Positions 1 to 9,028 of a stretch of 25,236 bases of DNA are shown here, piece by piece. The stretch spans positions 1-25,236 of the forward strand of contig JAHBMJ010001870.1 of NCBI GenBank assembly GCA_018398765.1. Reading direction: 5' to 3'. Made by a program: the position numbers and the translations under genes. The DNA comes from Chromera velia (taxonomy: Eukaryota > Sar > Chromeraceae). Numbering within the stretch: position 1 is the stretch's first letter; each line of letters begins with the position of its first letter. The notes below the pieces were generated by a model that searched no databases, was not told the origin of the DNA, and saw only the letters and a list, made by a program, of their open reading frames with translations.

Positions 1-803
1 ACACAGGCACACACGCTCTCACAGCACGTATGTTCAGGCTGCCTGACGGTTCCATCCATCACGACACACCCAACCAACAGCCACACACAGCACGCGTCTA
101 CAGAAATGGAGAAGTCGAATGTATGATAGAGAATTTCTACTTCGAGCCGGTTAGGACTCATAGCTCGAGACCCTTCCCGCCTGACTTCACGCACGGTGTT
201 TCCGCGGCCATCAATACAGCACGCACGCGCACTTGAATCTGTCCCAGCCAGACGACACACGCCACTTCAATCTAAAGGAATGGAGATCTCGAATGTATCA
301 TGGAGAAATTTTCGTTCAGCCGCAGTCGATCTTCAGCCATGCACACACGTGAACGCACACCAGACACACACGAAGATCCAATCCGACCAGCCAGACGGAC
401 GCAATCGACCAGACACAGACGAAGATCCAATCCGACCAGCCAGGTGTCGGAAGAAAGAAACCACGGACGCAATCGACTTTCCGCCACGCACGTGAACGAC
501 ACGCGAAGATCCAATCCGACCAGCCAAGCGGAACGACGCAGTCGACCTTCAGCCACACACGTGAACAAGCACCAGACGCACACGGCGCCTATGCACCGAA
601 CACCCGGAGGTCTCGCCGGACCAACAGCCATTCGATCACACACAGCTCTCGTCAAGCTAAAGAAATGGAGATCTCGTGCATATATATGGGTGAAGGAAAG
701 TCTGTGGATTACCAGTCTGTTTGGCAAGAAGGGACACCGGACAGCGCTGGGTCCAGAGGGGCTACTCTTTTCCTCGTTTGGGCAGAGTCTCTGCGGAAGG
801 GTG
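1..803. repeat. Degenerate minisatellite-like repeat block at left edge
   Basis: No convincing gene is visible here. A motif reading GAAGATCCAATCCGACCAGC recurs at 372, 421 and 505 with spacings of 49 and 84 bases. Interleaved with it are near copies of a segment reading CGCA(G/A)TCGA(C/T)CTTCAGCCA followed by CACGTGAAC, at about 320, 470 and 535. A second family, roughly AAATGGAGATCTCG, occurs near 105, 275 and 663. Open frames exist on both strands, but they follow the repeat and have no recognisable domain, so I read them as repeat-driven. The block lies just downstream of the broken 3' end of LRR copy A, so it may be the sequence that replaced the missing part of that gene. Confidence 0.55.
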
Positions 804-3159
804 TCATTGCCAGACGGATAGGGACTGGAACTGCCCAGTCGAGAGGAGGGGCATGAAGAGGGTCCGTAAGTGCTTGTTTTCGAAAGAGAGACAGTCCTCA
901 AAGTATTCGATTTTGTCTTTCCCTCCTTTCTTTGGATTTCGAGAGAGAAGGAGGCTTTTTTGTGTTGCTTGAATGAAGAGAGAGGGTATGGTCGAGTATT
1001 CCCTCAATACCAGCACTTTCAGGTGAGGAACAGCCTCTGCATTGACTGCAGAAGCGAAGTGCTTCAACCCTGCCGGCCTCATCTCGTTCTCTGCAAGGTC
1101 GAGGGTCTGCAGAGAGGTTGTCTTCTTTGCTTTCAGTGCTTCTGCTAACGCTTCCACCCCCTCTGCTTTGATCTTTGTTCGGGCCAGTTTGAGGGACTGT
1201 AGGGGGAGTGACTGAGGCGAAGAAGAGAGGCCCCTCGCAAACGCCTTCAGCCCTGAAGGGCCCAGAGGGTTGTCAGTCAAGTCAAGGCTCAGAAGGTTCG
1301 GGAGCCAGCCAAACGAGAGGGAAGTGCCGAGGCTTTCTGTAGACGCCCTGCGGAGACGGTTGCCTGCAGAGAGGATTCACGTGACGGAAAGGGAAGACAG
1401 GATAAAATCGGTGGAGGACGTGAAAAGAGAGATGACAAGGAGAGGAAGGACGCATTGATGTGCAGACTCAGAACGGTGCAAACAAACAACTGCCACATCG
1501 AATCTTTTCCACAAAATCGAAAGGAGTCTTCCCAGCCTCGATCTATGTCTATGGTGCAATTATTTGACTGACCACTCAGTTCGAGGTGTTCCAGAGAGCG
1601 AGGAAGATGATGAAAGATGACAACTGCTGCCCCTCCCAGATCGCACTCTGCAAGAAGAGAGAGCAAGAGAGAGCATGACCCTCGAATTAAGCTGCGCAGC
1701 TCATCTTTTTGTCTTTCTCCGGTTCCAATCGCGAGTCGGATGCGGTTTGTTGCCTGTTGCGAGGACAGATGTGCGTCCGACGGTTCAGTCAGGAAAGTTT
1801 ACAGGAAAACAGCACCGCCTGTATGAATTGTTTGTATGAGCCGTCACACCGGGCACACAAAAGCCACAATCAAGGAAAACCGACTTGCAAGCTGCAGGGT
1901 CTTCAGAAAAATCGACGTGTCCCCCCCGCTTTGAGTCCCTGGAGGAAGTCGAGGAGCACGGGCAGGCAGGCATTCTTGCAGACATGAGGACCTGCAGAGA
2001 GGAAGCGCGAGGAAGGAAAACTACGTGCACACCAAAGATGCAGGATCTGATTATTACAGGTTCTTGTCAGCTTCTCCCTCCATTCCCTGTCGCTGCCTCT
2101 TTCACTATTCACTCAGCATTTCTTTTCCTTGGTGCTCAGCAGACGCATACGACTCTCCCACTGACCGCATCTGAGCGTCTCCACAACACCAGGCCCAGAG
2201 GGGAGGGATGTCAGAAGGAGCTTCAGCTTGCGGGCACTGAGAGAGAAACCTGCATGCAGGCACATACAAATCCCTCAGCAGACCTCATTCAAAGAGGGAA
2301 CCGAGAAGATTTGTCGAAGGCAGAGACGCGGACAGCTGAACGAACTCCAACAGAAGAGGGGGGAGACGAGAGGGGCAAACAAAAAGTCGCCAGACCACAA
2401 TGACTTCTTCAGGGCAAAATATCTGCATACAGAGGAAGACTGAGAAGAAACGCACACAAACCCACTCAGAAAGCGGCAGGGAAACCTAAGAGGAAGCCTA
2501 TCTCTTACCCGAAAGGTCAAGAGTTGCCAGGGGTAAAAGTGAGCGTCCCTGCACACACAGAGAAGCCAAACAGGCAGCACAAGCCATTCACAGGATCTTG
2601 CATGACTCTTCAACGCTGTTGCATGAGCGCACAGAACAAGCAAAAGATGGCAAAGGCACTGACGAGACTTTTCATCTGCGGCTGACCGTTCGGATGAACC
2701 CCAGAAGAATCAGCGCCAAGCCGAAGCCCTTCCTGTCTGAGGCAAGCGCTGATATCTCCTGCAATGGAAATCGATCGAAACGTCTTTTTTTAAACAAACA
2801 GCAGAGAAGACATAAAAGAGAGGCACTGGAATCAGATCGACCGAACATTCCCACACACAAATCAGTCGCCAATACGTAAACGGAGAGCGGCACAACTGTG
2901 CAGTTGGGCGAGCGTGCTCAAAGAGAGAACAGAGCACATTGTCTGCCACCTGAAGAGATCGGGTCCCGATGTTTCCCGAATTCCCAGAGTCTGCAAAAAC
3001 AAGAAGACATAGAAAATGCTAACTGGTTGAAAAGTTGACGTTCAAAGAGAAAGAGCAGAAAAAGGACAATCGCTGCACAAAGTAAAGCGTTCTGCCCCTC
3101 TGTAGTGGTGTGAGCCACGGCGACAGACCTGCAGGCATGTTCTGGACTGATCGCGACAT
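804..3159 (-). pseudogene. LRR gene copy A, truncated pseudogene (8 exon relics)
   Basis: Homologous exon by exon to copies B and C. Exon relics (minus strand, 5' to 3'): 3159-3129, 2990-2896, 2758-2687, 2548-2509, 2249-2166, 1991-1885, 1647-1573, and 1363 to about 1003, with the open frame running on to a stop at 804. Start codon MSRSV matches MSQTV/MSQTI of the other copies; an in-frame TAA lies just upstream, which fixes this start. Sizes of exons 2-5 and 7 (95, 72, 40, 84, 75) equal those in B. Three lesions are visible. The donor after exon 2 reads CAG|TTGTGC instead of GAG|GT. Exon 6 is 107 rather than 117 bases, a frameshifting 10-base deletion that brings a stop at about 1903. Exon 8 loses homology after the third LRR (LKVLVL) near 1003 and ends in unrelated sequence. 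Splicing at a cryptic site cannot be excluded, but loss of function is likely. Confidence 0.75.
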
Positions 3160-3663
3160 TTTTTGGACCTTTCTTTAGGGCGAAGTACGTCGAACTGGGG
3201 ATCAGAGAGATACAAGGTCAATGAGAGCCGTCTAACAAAATAAGATGTCACGAAAGGTTTCTTGAAAGCCAATCTTCTTTTCACGAGCAAGTGTGTGCCA
3301 CACGTCTGTGCTGTTCTCCTGTCCTGTTTTTGTTCTCGATCAGGCCGCCTGATAATGCCTGGCTCTGAAAGAAACTCTTCAGGATCTCTTGTCTGACACT
3401 GGTCACTGCGGCGGCGCCGGTTCCGCGATTGGGCGCCGCCCGCATGCAAAGGCGCGCCGCCGCGAGATTTTATGGGGGCAGTGACTGTCATGCACTTTGT
3501 TTAGTATTAAAGTTGCATGCATCTATAGCAAAAGCCGAGTCAAGCGCGCCTCTTCTTTGCAAGCAGAGCCTCGAGAGAGACTCAGGGGCCCCTGTTCAAA
3601 CGGTCCGTGCTGCCACTGTGACCGCAGAGAAGTTGAAACGAGAGAACATTGAACAGAGCGACA
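3160..3663. promoter_or_regulatory. Divergent upstream region between LRR copy A and the Pro/Gln-rich gene
   Basis: About 500 bases separate the conserved ATG of copy A (minus) from the proposed ATG of the plus-strand gene. The stretch includes a GC-rich patch around 3410-3480 with GGCGGCGCCGG and GGCGCGCCGCCGCG. No coding segment with recognisable features is seen. A promoter role is inferred from position only; I see no clear TATA box or named motif. Confidence 0.3.
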
Positions 3664-5107
3664 ATGCAACAGTACCCAACGACCATTCAACAACACCCGA
3701 TGCTTGTTCGGCAAGGTTAGTCAAAGAGGCAAGGATCGACTATATTGGAGAGTGGGTCCAGCCGCAGTTTCCCTTCTCTGCATCTCTGTGTCCATCTTTC
3801 CTCAGCGAGCCTTCATCTCTTAAAGTAGACGGCAGCCTTCGTGTCCGAAACCCGTCTTCCCTTCATTCATTCATGGGTGTATGTTGCATGTATATGCTTT
3901 CGCATATGACTCCCCACCTACACCTTCATGCAAATGTGATGCAGGGGAGTTGTTCTACGATCCTCATACAGGCCTGACGTACTACACAGACTTGGGCCTT
4001 CAGGCCGCAGCAGTCGCACCGCCTCCCCATGTCACGGGTGTTGCTGGAGGTTTGCGCACACAATACAGAGCAGACACCGTTAGCCCACCAGCACGCATTG
4101 CCGCTGTGCAGCAACAGCCTGCAATCATACCCGCGGCAGTGCCGGCACAAGTGCAGCAACCCCAGATACAGCCCACGACAGTCCTGCAGCCCAAAACGGT
4201 CAAGTACTACTTCCCTCAGATGATTGCCAACGCGCCAGGACAGGGACTGACCTACCTCCCCTCCCCAAAGCCATCGGTGTATGAGCGCCAGCAACTGACA
4301 CAGGTTCGTCACGCCTATGCAGCAATGAACCTAGAGACGGACAGCCAGTCTTCAGACCTAGGCAGCTCCACCACCCAGAGGAACCCTTTCGAGAGCCTCA
4401 ACAGAGATTATTTGAGAGAACTCGGACCGGTTCTGTTGCACTCGTCACCTCCAAAGAGGAAAACTACAACCTCAAAACCGACCGACACCTCTCCAACTCC
4501 GACAATTCCAACAGTACCAGAGGAAAACCCTGCACAGCCCACGAGAACACAACCACAGCGGAAGGTTTCACAAGGAAGGTCAACCAACCCGAAAGATGAA
4601 AAGGAAAAAGAAAAACGAAACCCGAACTTCAAGCGACCAGTCTCTAACCACCAACCTCTAAGCGCGCAACCGACGAACACAGAGATGGAGACAACTGCGT
4701 CCAACACGCGAACAACAGCCCAGCCTGGCCAGCAGGAGGCATCCAAATCTTCGCCTCAGCAGAAACCGGCCAGCAAGCCGCAAAGTCCCGCAAACGATCC
4801 GAAGGCCGTGAAGACGAAGGGACATTCCGAGGCCCCTGTTGCGACCCAACAGCCGTGGCCCCTGCCAGCCCTTTCCACAGTCACCCGGTCCCCCAACCTG
4901 CGCGGACGTTTGGAGGAGATGGCAGTACCGGCCCTGATCGTGGCGCCCCCCGGCAGACGCATGCTGTCGCTCCCGGCTCAGCCGAATCCCGGACAGACGC
5001 TCATGGCGGCGACGTCCCATCCGGCAGAGCCCCTTGCCGAGATGATGCCTTTCTCTGCAGCGACGCTCATGCGCTCCTCTTCCCACTTCCCCATTATTCC
5101 TCCTTGA
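3664..5107 (+). CDS. Pro/Gln/Ser/Thr-rich protein with N-terminal YDPxTG motif, unknown function (2 exons)
   Basis: Exon 1 is 3664-3715 and exon 2 is 3945-5107; the intron runs from GTTAGT to GATGCAG, phase 1, giving 404 residues. I chose the ATG at 3664 because exon 1 joins exon 2 in frame at a good donor and gives a Q-rich start (MQQYPTTIQQHPMLVRQ) that fits the protein's composition. Residues 18-35 read GELFYDPHTGLTYYTDLG, an aromatic motif resembling YDPxTGxYY segments seen in OCRE-like modules. Residues 40-100 are Ala/Pro/Gln/Val-rich. A second aromatic patch is KYYFPQ at 104-109, and NPFESLNRDYLRELG lies at about 164-178. Residues about 185-330 are a disordered Ser/Thr/Pro/Lys/Gln tract with a KDEKEKEKR charged cluster. 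No signal peptide or membrane segment is evident. I do not recognise the family; a scaffold or cytoskeletal protein is possible but unproven. Confidence 0.65.
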
Positions 5108-7557
5108 TCTTAATTGAGGGTGAAAGGCGACCAAGAAAGACTGGACGGGGTTCATTTGTGAGTGCAGAAGGGTAAGGACATTGATTCCCTAAATGGCGGG
5201 TGGTCATTAAGCGATCAAAAACGGGCAGGTAGAAGGAAAGAAACACCCTAATAAGAGAAAGACAGACAGAAATGGAAAAAGGAGTTCAAGAATCACCAAA
5301 ACAAAGAACGGTGTATGTATGAATGCAAAACATGACACACGAAAGGAGAGAACGAGGGAGGGAGACAAGAGAGGACAGGCAGAGAAAGCAACAAGGAAAC
5401 GCGAGATGGGGTGAGTAGATGGGTGGAGGGAAGGAGGGGGGGAGGAAAGGGGGGAGGGAGGGAGGGAGGGAGGGCAGGGGGGGGAATGCATGAAGGAGGG
5501 GGTCTCAGCGCTTCGCCTGTTTTGTTTCTCTCTCTGCGATCAATTTCCCTGAACGGTGTCTTCTGAACTTCTGTTTCATTCCTTCCGCGCTCGCGTACAA
5601 AGGAGAAGAGACAATGAACAACAAAAGGGTAAAGTAAGAAGCTTTAAGCTGAGCGAAATTCGCTCACTTCAAAATGAAAAAAGAAAAGAAAGAAGCACGT
5701 GCTCCCACTCATTCGCTCTCTTGCCCAATATCACCCATCCTTTACTGGGCTCCGGCTCCGCCTGTGTGGTTAGTTGACTGTGGCCGTCGACAGTCCAGTG
5801 GCACACAAGGAGTCAGAAGGGATTGTGAGATGGAGCTCAGAAGGAATGTGCATCGGGAGCGTCTGTTTTCTTTCTTCTCCTTGTCTACCTGTTGTTTTCG
5901 TCTCTTATTGTGCGAGCTGGCGATAGCGAACCTAGCTTCGATTTCTTTCAAGGCCACGATCCTTGATGGATTTCGAAATTATCTTTTAGCTTTAGCTTTG
6001 TTGTTCTTCTCACACCCCCTCCTCTTGCTCTTCTCCCCTTTTTCTCTCTTGTTCTTCTCCCCTTTTCTCTTTCGCTTCTGGTCGAAAACGATTTTTTGCT
6101 GTTTGAAGGAAGAGAAGAAGTAAATTTGAAAGAAGCTCTGAAAGAAAAACATCGGTGCGCCCTCTTACTGCGACCAGCGAAAGACGTAAATTAAGGTAGA
6201 TTTGTTTTCCTGAAGACACCTGGGAATCAGTCCGGGCAGACAACTAGGATGGCGGGACAAGGCTAATTGGACGGATGCAGAAACGTACGAATAGATGAGA
6301 AGACAGAACCGCTTACCAGCAAGCTTGCCTCTTGGATACGAGTTTGGAGTAGATGGCTCAAGAGAACAATTTCGCAATACTCCTAGGAGATGTTATGCAA
6401 CACGCCAAATATTAAGTTGTCAACATGCATCATCATCATGCATGCATGTACCATGTAGATGCATGTACCGTACAGACCTAGGTATAGACTCAAAAAATTA
6501 ATGGAAATCCACAAAGATATGTCTGAATCCGGATATATATATGTATGGATATAGATATCATAATAGTAATACAAACTGTATCCATTATGTATAACACACA
6601 TGATGATGATGATGATTGAGGGTTAAATCCTAGATCTAGCGATGCCAGACCCCAAGCCACTAACAAGGCTTTGAGGACAACCCCATGTCATATAAAACGC
6701 TCACTCAACCTAGGTTCCATGGGGTATTTGAAGGCTTGCAAGACTAGGCGGCCCCTTCGTTTTAGTCTTAAGCACGCATGCCAGACGGAGGTATCCAGTC
6801 CTCGGAAAAGACAAAACCTGCATAGCACACAACAAACCAACCCTCCCACCTACTTTCTCCCCCACAAGAGCAGGACGCCCGACGGCACCATTTGTTTGGA
6901 ACCTATGGAAGGACAAGAACAAAAGAAGACACGCCCCCTCTGTAATTTTTTATTGCTGTATATACTAATATATACTTACGTGACTACTAGCATATATACA
7001 TATTTTTGGCGCGTGTTTTACGTGTTTAATCTCTGATATATTCTAGGATATATTGTATTAATATTTACTGTGCATACGCCAGTTTTATTACAAAATGCTG
7101 TTGTAAATGCATGTTGATCAATATCACTAATATAGAAGTTTAAGAACTAACTAAAGTATTGTATGCAACTATTGATATTTGATCGGCACAGATGGCATTT
7201 ACCAACCCTAACACACGTACAACGCTGGGTACAATGAGTCGACTGGATGGAAAAATAGCTGCAGAAAAGAACAAAAAACAAGTTAGATCAGAAGAGGAAA
7301 GATGCATTTGCACACAGAATAGAGAGAAATAATAAAAAAAAAGGAGTAACGACGAGAAGAAAGGGCTGGCAGGACTCAGGAGTCATGATAGCCGATGTGC
7401 ACAGAAAGTTCTCCAATGGAAATCATCTCCATCTCTCTTTGTTTGAAGACAGAACAGGCAGGAAACAGACATAAGAATGTGAACAGACAAACAAAGAATA
7501 GGAAGGGCCCCTTTTTACTATACGAAAGTAGCGCCAAGATCGGAACACAAAAGAAGA
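5108..7557. other. Spacer without recognisable gene
   Basis: No open frame here has a convincing domain or splice structure. The stretch holds a purine-rich G tract (5405-5490), a pyrimidine-rich stretch at 6005-6065 with a repeated TTGTTCTTCTC motif, a patch of ATGCATGTACC direct repeats near 6440-6475, a (GAT)n run at 6603-6617, and AT-rich sequence from about 6940 to 7340. The last 200 bases may be a decayed upstream part of the reverse transcriptase relic that follows, but the frames are broken. Confidence 0.5.
5405..5490 (+). repeat. Purine-rich (GGGA)n tract with G-quadruplex potential
   Basis: The plus strand is almost purely A/G, with repeated GGGAGGGAGGG units and a final GGGGGGGG run. 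At least eight G-tracts of three or more occur within about 80 bases. It lies about 300 bases downstream of the stop of the Pro/Gln-rich gene. Any regulatory or terminator role is speculation. Confidence 0.6.
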
Positions 7558-7776
7558 GTGGCATGCAGAGTAGGAGACAGGTGCTTGGCAGCCTTGGCTG
7601 CAACACGGGGGAAAATTCCGGTAAGAAGGGGGAAGAAGATACCATTAGAGAAGAGAACATGCCAGTTTTGCGAAGGATGGTTAGGGATTCAGGTAGTCGA
7701 AGATGAAGTGCATCTCATGACAAAATGTCCTGTTTTTGATAAAAAGAGAACGGAGATGTACAAGAAAATAGAATAA
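7558..7776 (+). mobile_element. Fossil C-terminus of a non-LTR retrotransposon reverse transcriptase
   Basis: The frame ends in PLEKRTCQFCEG, then VEDEVHLMTKCPVFDKKR, and stops at 7776. The pattern R-x-C-x2-C-x9-EDE-x-H-x4-CP-x3-xxR is the zinc-knuckle-like tail (zf-RVT type) found after the reverse transcriptase domain of LINE-like elements. The preceding segment, with ALAATRGKIPVRRGKK, also fits the usual run-in to this tail. Everything upstream (catalytic YxDD, endonuclease) is absent or out of frame, so this is a 5'-truncated dead copy. The AT-rich surroundings and the tail repeats downstream support insertion of a retroelement. Confidence 0.7.
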
Positions 7777-7894
7777 AGGTAGGATAGCAAGACGGAAGGA
7801 AAAGCCACAAGGCAAACACAAAAGAGCAAGGTCCCAGGGGAGGGGAAGGAGAAAGAGATAACTCGTTGCTGTTCTGTTTTTTATTGAATGAAAG

Positions 7895-8263
7895 ATGTGC
7901 TGCAGTGAACGATTTTCTGGGATGGACTTCCTTCAGAAAGAGGGTCTTCGAGGAGTGTCTAGAGAGGTACGGACACTTAGAGGGGGGTACACTGGCAACA
8001 AGACATGCAATAATCACCGGAGAATAACTGGCAGCAAGACATGCAATAATCATCGAAAGGTAGAAGGCGATCAGGAGATTGACGGAGGTAGACGGAGGAA
8101 TATGAAGAAACCATTAATTGCTTGGAGGCAACAGAAGAAGCCATGGGATGGACTCCTCGGAGAAAAGCGAATCCACATGCAGAAGAAGATTGATAAAGCG
8201 AATGAGAGAAGTGAGCGAGCACTTGTCGCATATCGTATCAAGTCGATCTTCAAACATACCTGA
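7895..8263 (+). pseudogene. Possible retroelement-associated open frame, unrecognised
   Basis: A 122-codon open frame rich in Lys, Arg and Asn lies between the reverse transcriptase relic and the retroelement tail. It includes a 36-base direct repeat at 7991 and 8027 (ACTGGC(A/G)(A/G)CAAGACATGCA) that translates as two copies of a KTCNNHR motif. I do not recognise it. The position suggests it is part of the same element, either read-through from the C-terminal coding region or 3' UTR. Expression as a separate protein is doubtful. Confidence 0.3.
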
Positions 8264-8329
8264 AAGCCTGTTAGAAGCAGGAGCAGCGGCCGAAGAAAAC
8301 GAACAGTGAAGCGTCAACGGCCGGAGTAG

Positions 8330-8407
8330 AGAGCTATGGCGGGCCCCAAGGGCGGGATCTGATACCTTAGCCTAGCTATAAGGAACGCCCCGCCCTGCTA
8401 TAGCTCT
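8330..8407 (+). repeat. Imperfect inverted repeat (hairpin) in retroelement 3' region
   Basis: AGAGCTATGGCGGG at 8330-8343 pairs imperfectly with CCCCGCCCTGCTATAGCTCT at 8388-8407. Transcribed, this would form a long GC-clamped hairpin with a loop of about 45 bases. It sits between the coding relic and the (TCAA)n tail, where LINE 3' UTR structures recognised by the reverse transcriptase are known in other elements. That role is inferred here. Confidence 0.5.
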
Positions 8408-8418
8408 GGCAACAGATG

Positions 8419-8600
8419 GACATAGCAAGAAGGCCTAGTACGGAACCTATCAATCAATTAATCAATCATATCTAGTTTAATATGCTAGTTAATATGCTTC
8501 AATTATATAATATATACAGTTGTAGATAATATTAAGACATAGCGGGAAGGCCCTAGAGTGGAACATATCAATCAATCAATCAAAAATCAATCAATATCAG
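8419..8600 (+). repeat. Two tandem retroelement tail copies ending in (TCAA)n
   Basis: A segment starting GACATAGC(A/G)(A/G)GAAGGCC and ending in ATCAATCAAT repeats occurs at 8419-8470 and again at 8536-8600. Both copies carry the same unique lead sequence followed by the tetranucleotide run. LINE-like elements often end in short tandem repeats instead of poly(A), so two consecutive tails suggest either nested insertion of related elements or duplication of the 3' end. Confidence 0.55.
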
Positions 8601-9028
8601 ATACTATCTCTAGGGCCTACTAGGCCCCCCGGGCCTGGGCCGGGGGAGTCCGCCCATGTATATGTACATCTCCGCTCCTTGATAACTAGATTACGTACTA
8701 TATTAAAGAGCTAGTTAAAGAATTATACTAACAAAGATTAGATATTAAATAATAGTACGTAACAACGTTATAATAGTATATATAAGATGTAGTAGTAAGA
8801 TGATAAGCATGAACTTAGTAGCATGAAGGCTATTGTGAAGCGCCGCGTGCGCATGTGTTCAGGTAATAGTATGTATATGTGTTTGTCTTACGAAGTCTCC
8901 GGAGTCAACACATGAATACTAGCATGAATACAAAGGGGACAGATATATGCAGGGTCCAATCAAATCTAATCGCATCAGGCCCATGATCAGGGGAAGGGTA
9001 TTCACGGAAGTTGTGACGGAACCTTCAT
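8601..9028. other. AT-rich spacer downstream of LRR copy B
   Basis: No gene is seen. It starts with a small GC-rich imperfect palindrome (about 8615-8650, GGGCCTACTAGGCCC then CCCCCCGGGCCTGGGCCGGGGG). The rest is AT-rich with many ATA/TTA repeats. The 3' UTR and poly(A) site of copy B should lie at the right end of this stretch, but I cannot place them. Confidence 0.4.

Noticed and set aside
272-901. 209-codon open frame on the minus strand at the left edge
   Set aside because: It runs antiparallel through the degenerate repeat block, its residues (repeated GWSDWIF-like segments) simply reflect the repeats, and it overlaps other frames of similar length.
4658-5155. 165-codon minus-strand frame opposite the Pro/Gln-rich gene
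   Set aside because: It is an antisense shadow of GC-rich coding sequence with Arg/Leu/Gly-rich composition and no domain; the plus-strand frame has a coherent exon structure.
5556-6123. Possible small gene from 73- and 149-codon plus frames
   Set aside because: Composition follows a polypyrimidine stretch, frames overlap each other and no splice-joined product or domain is evident.
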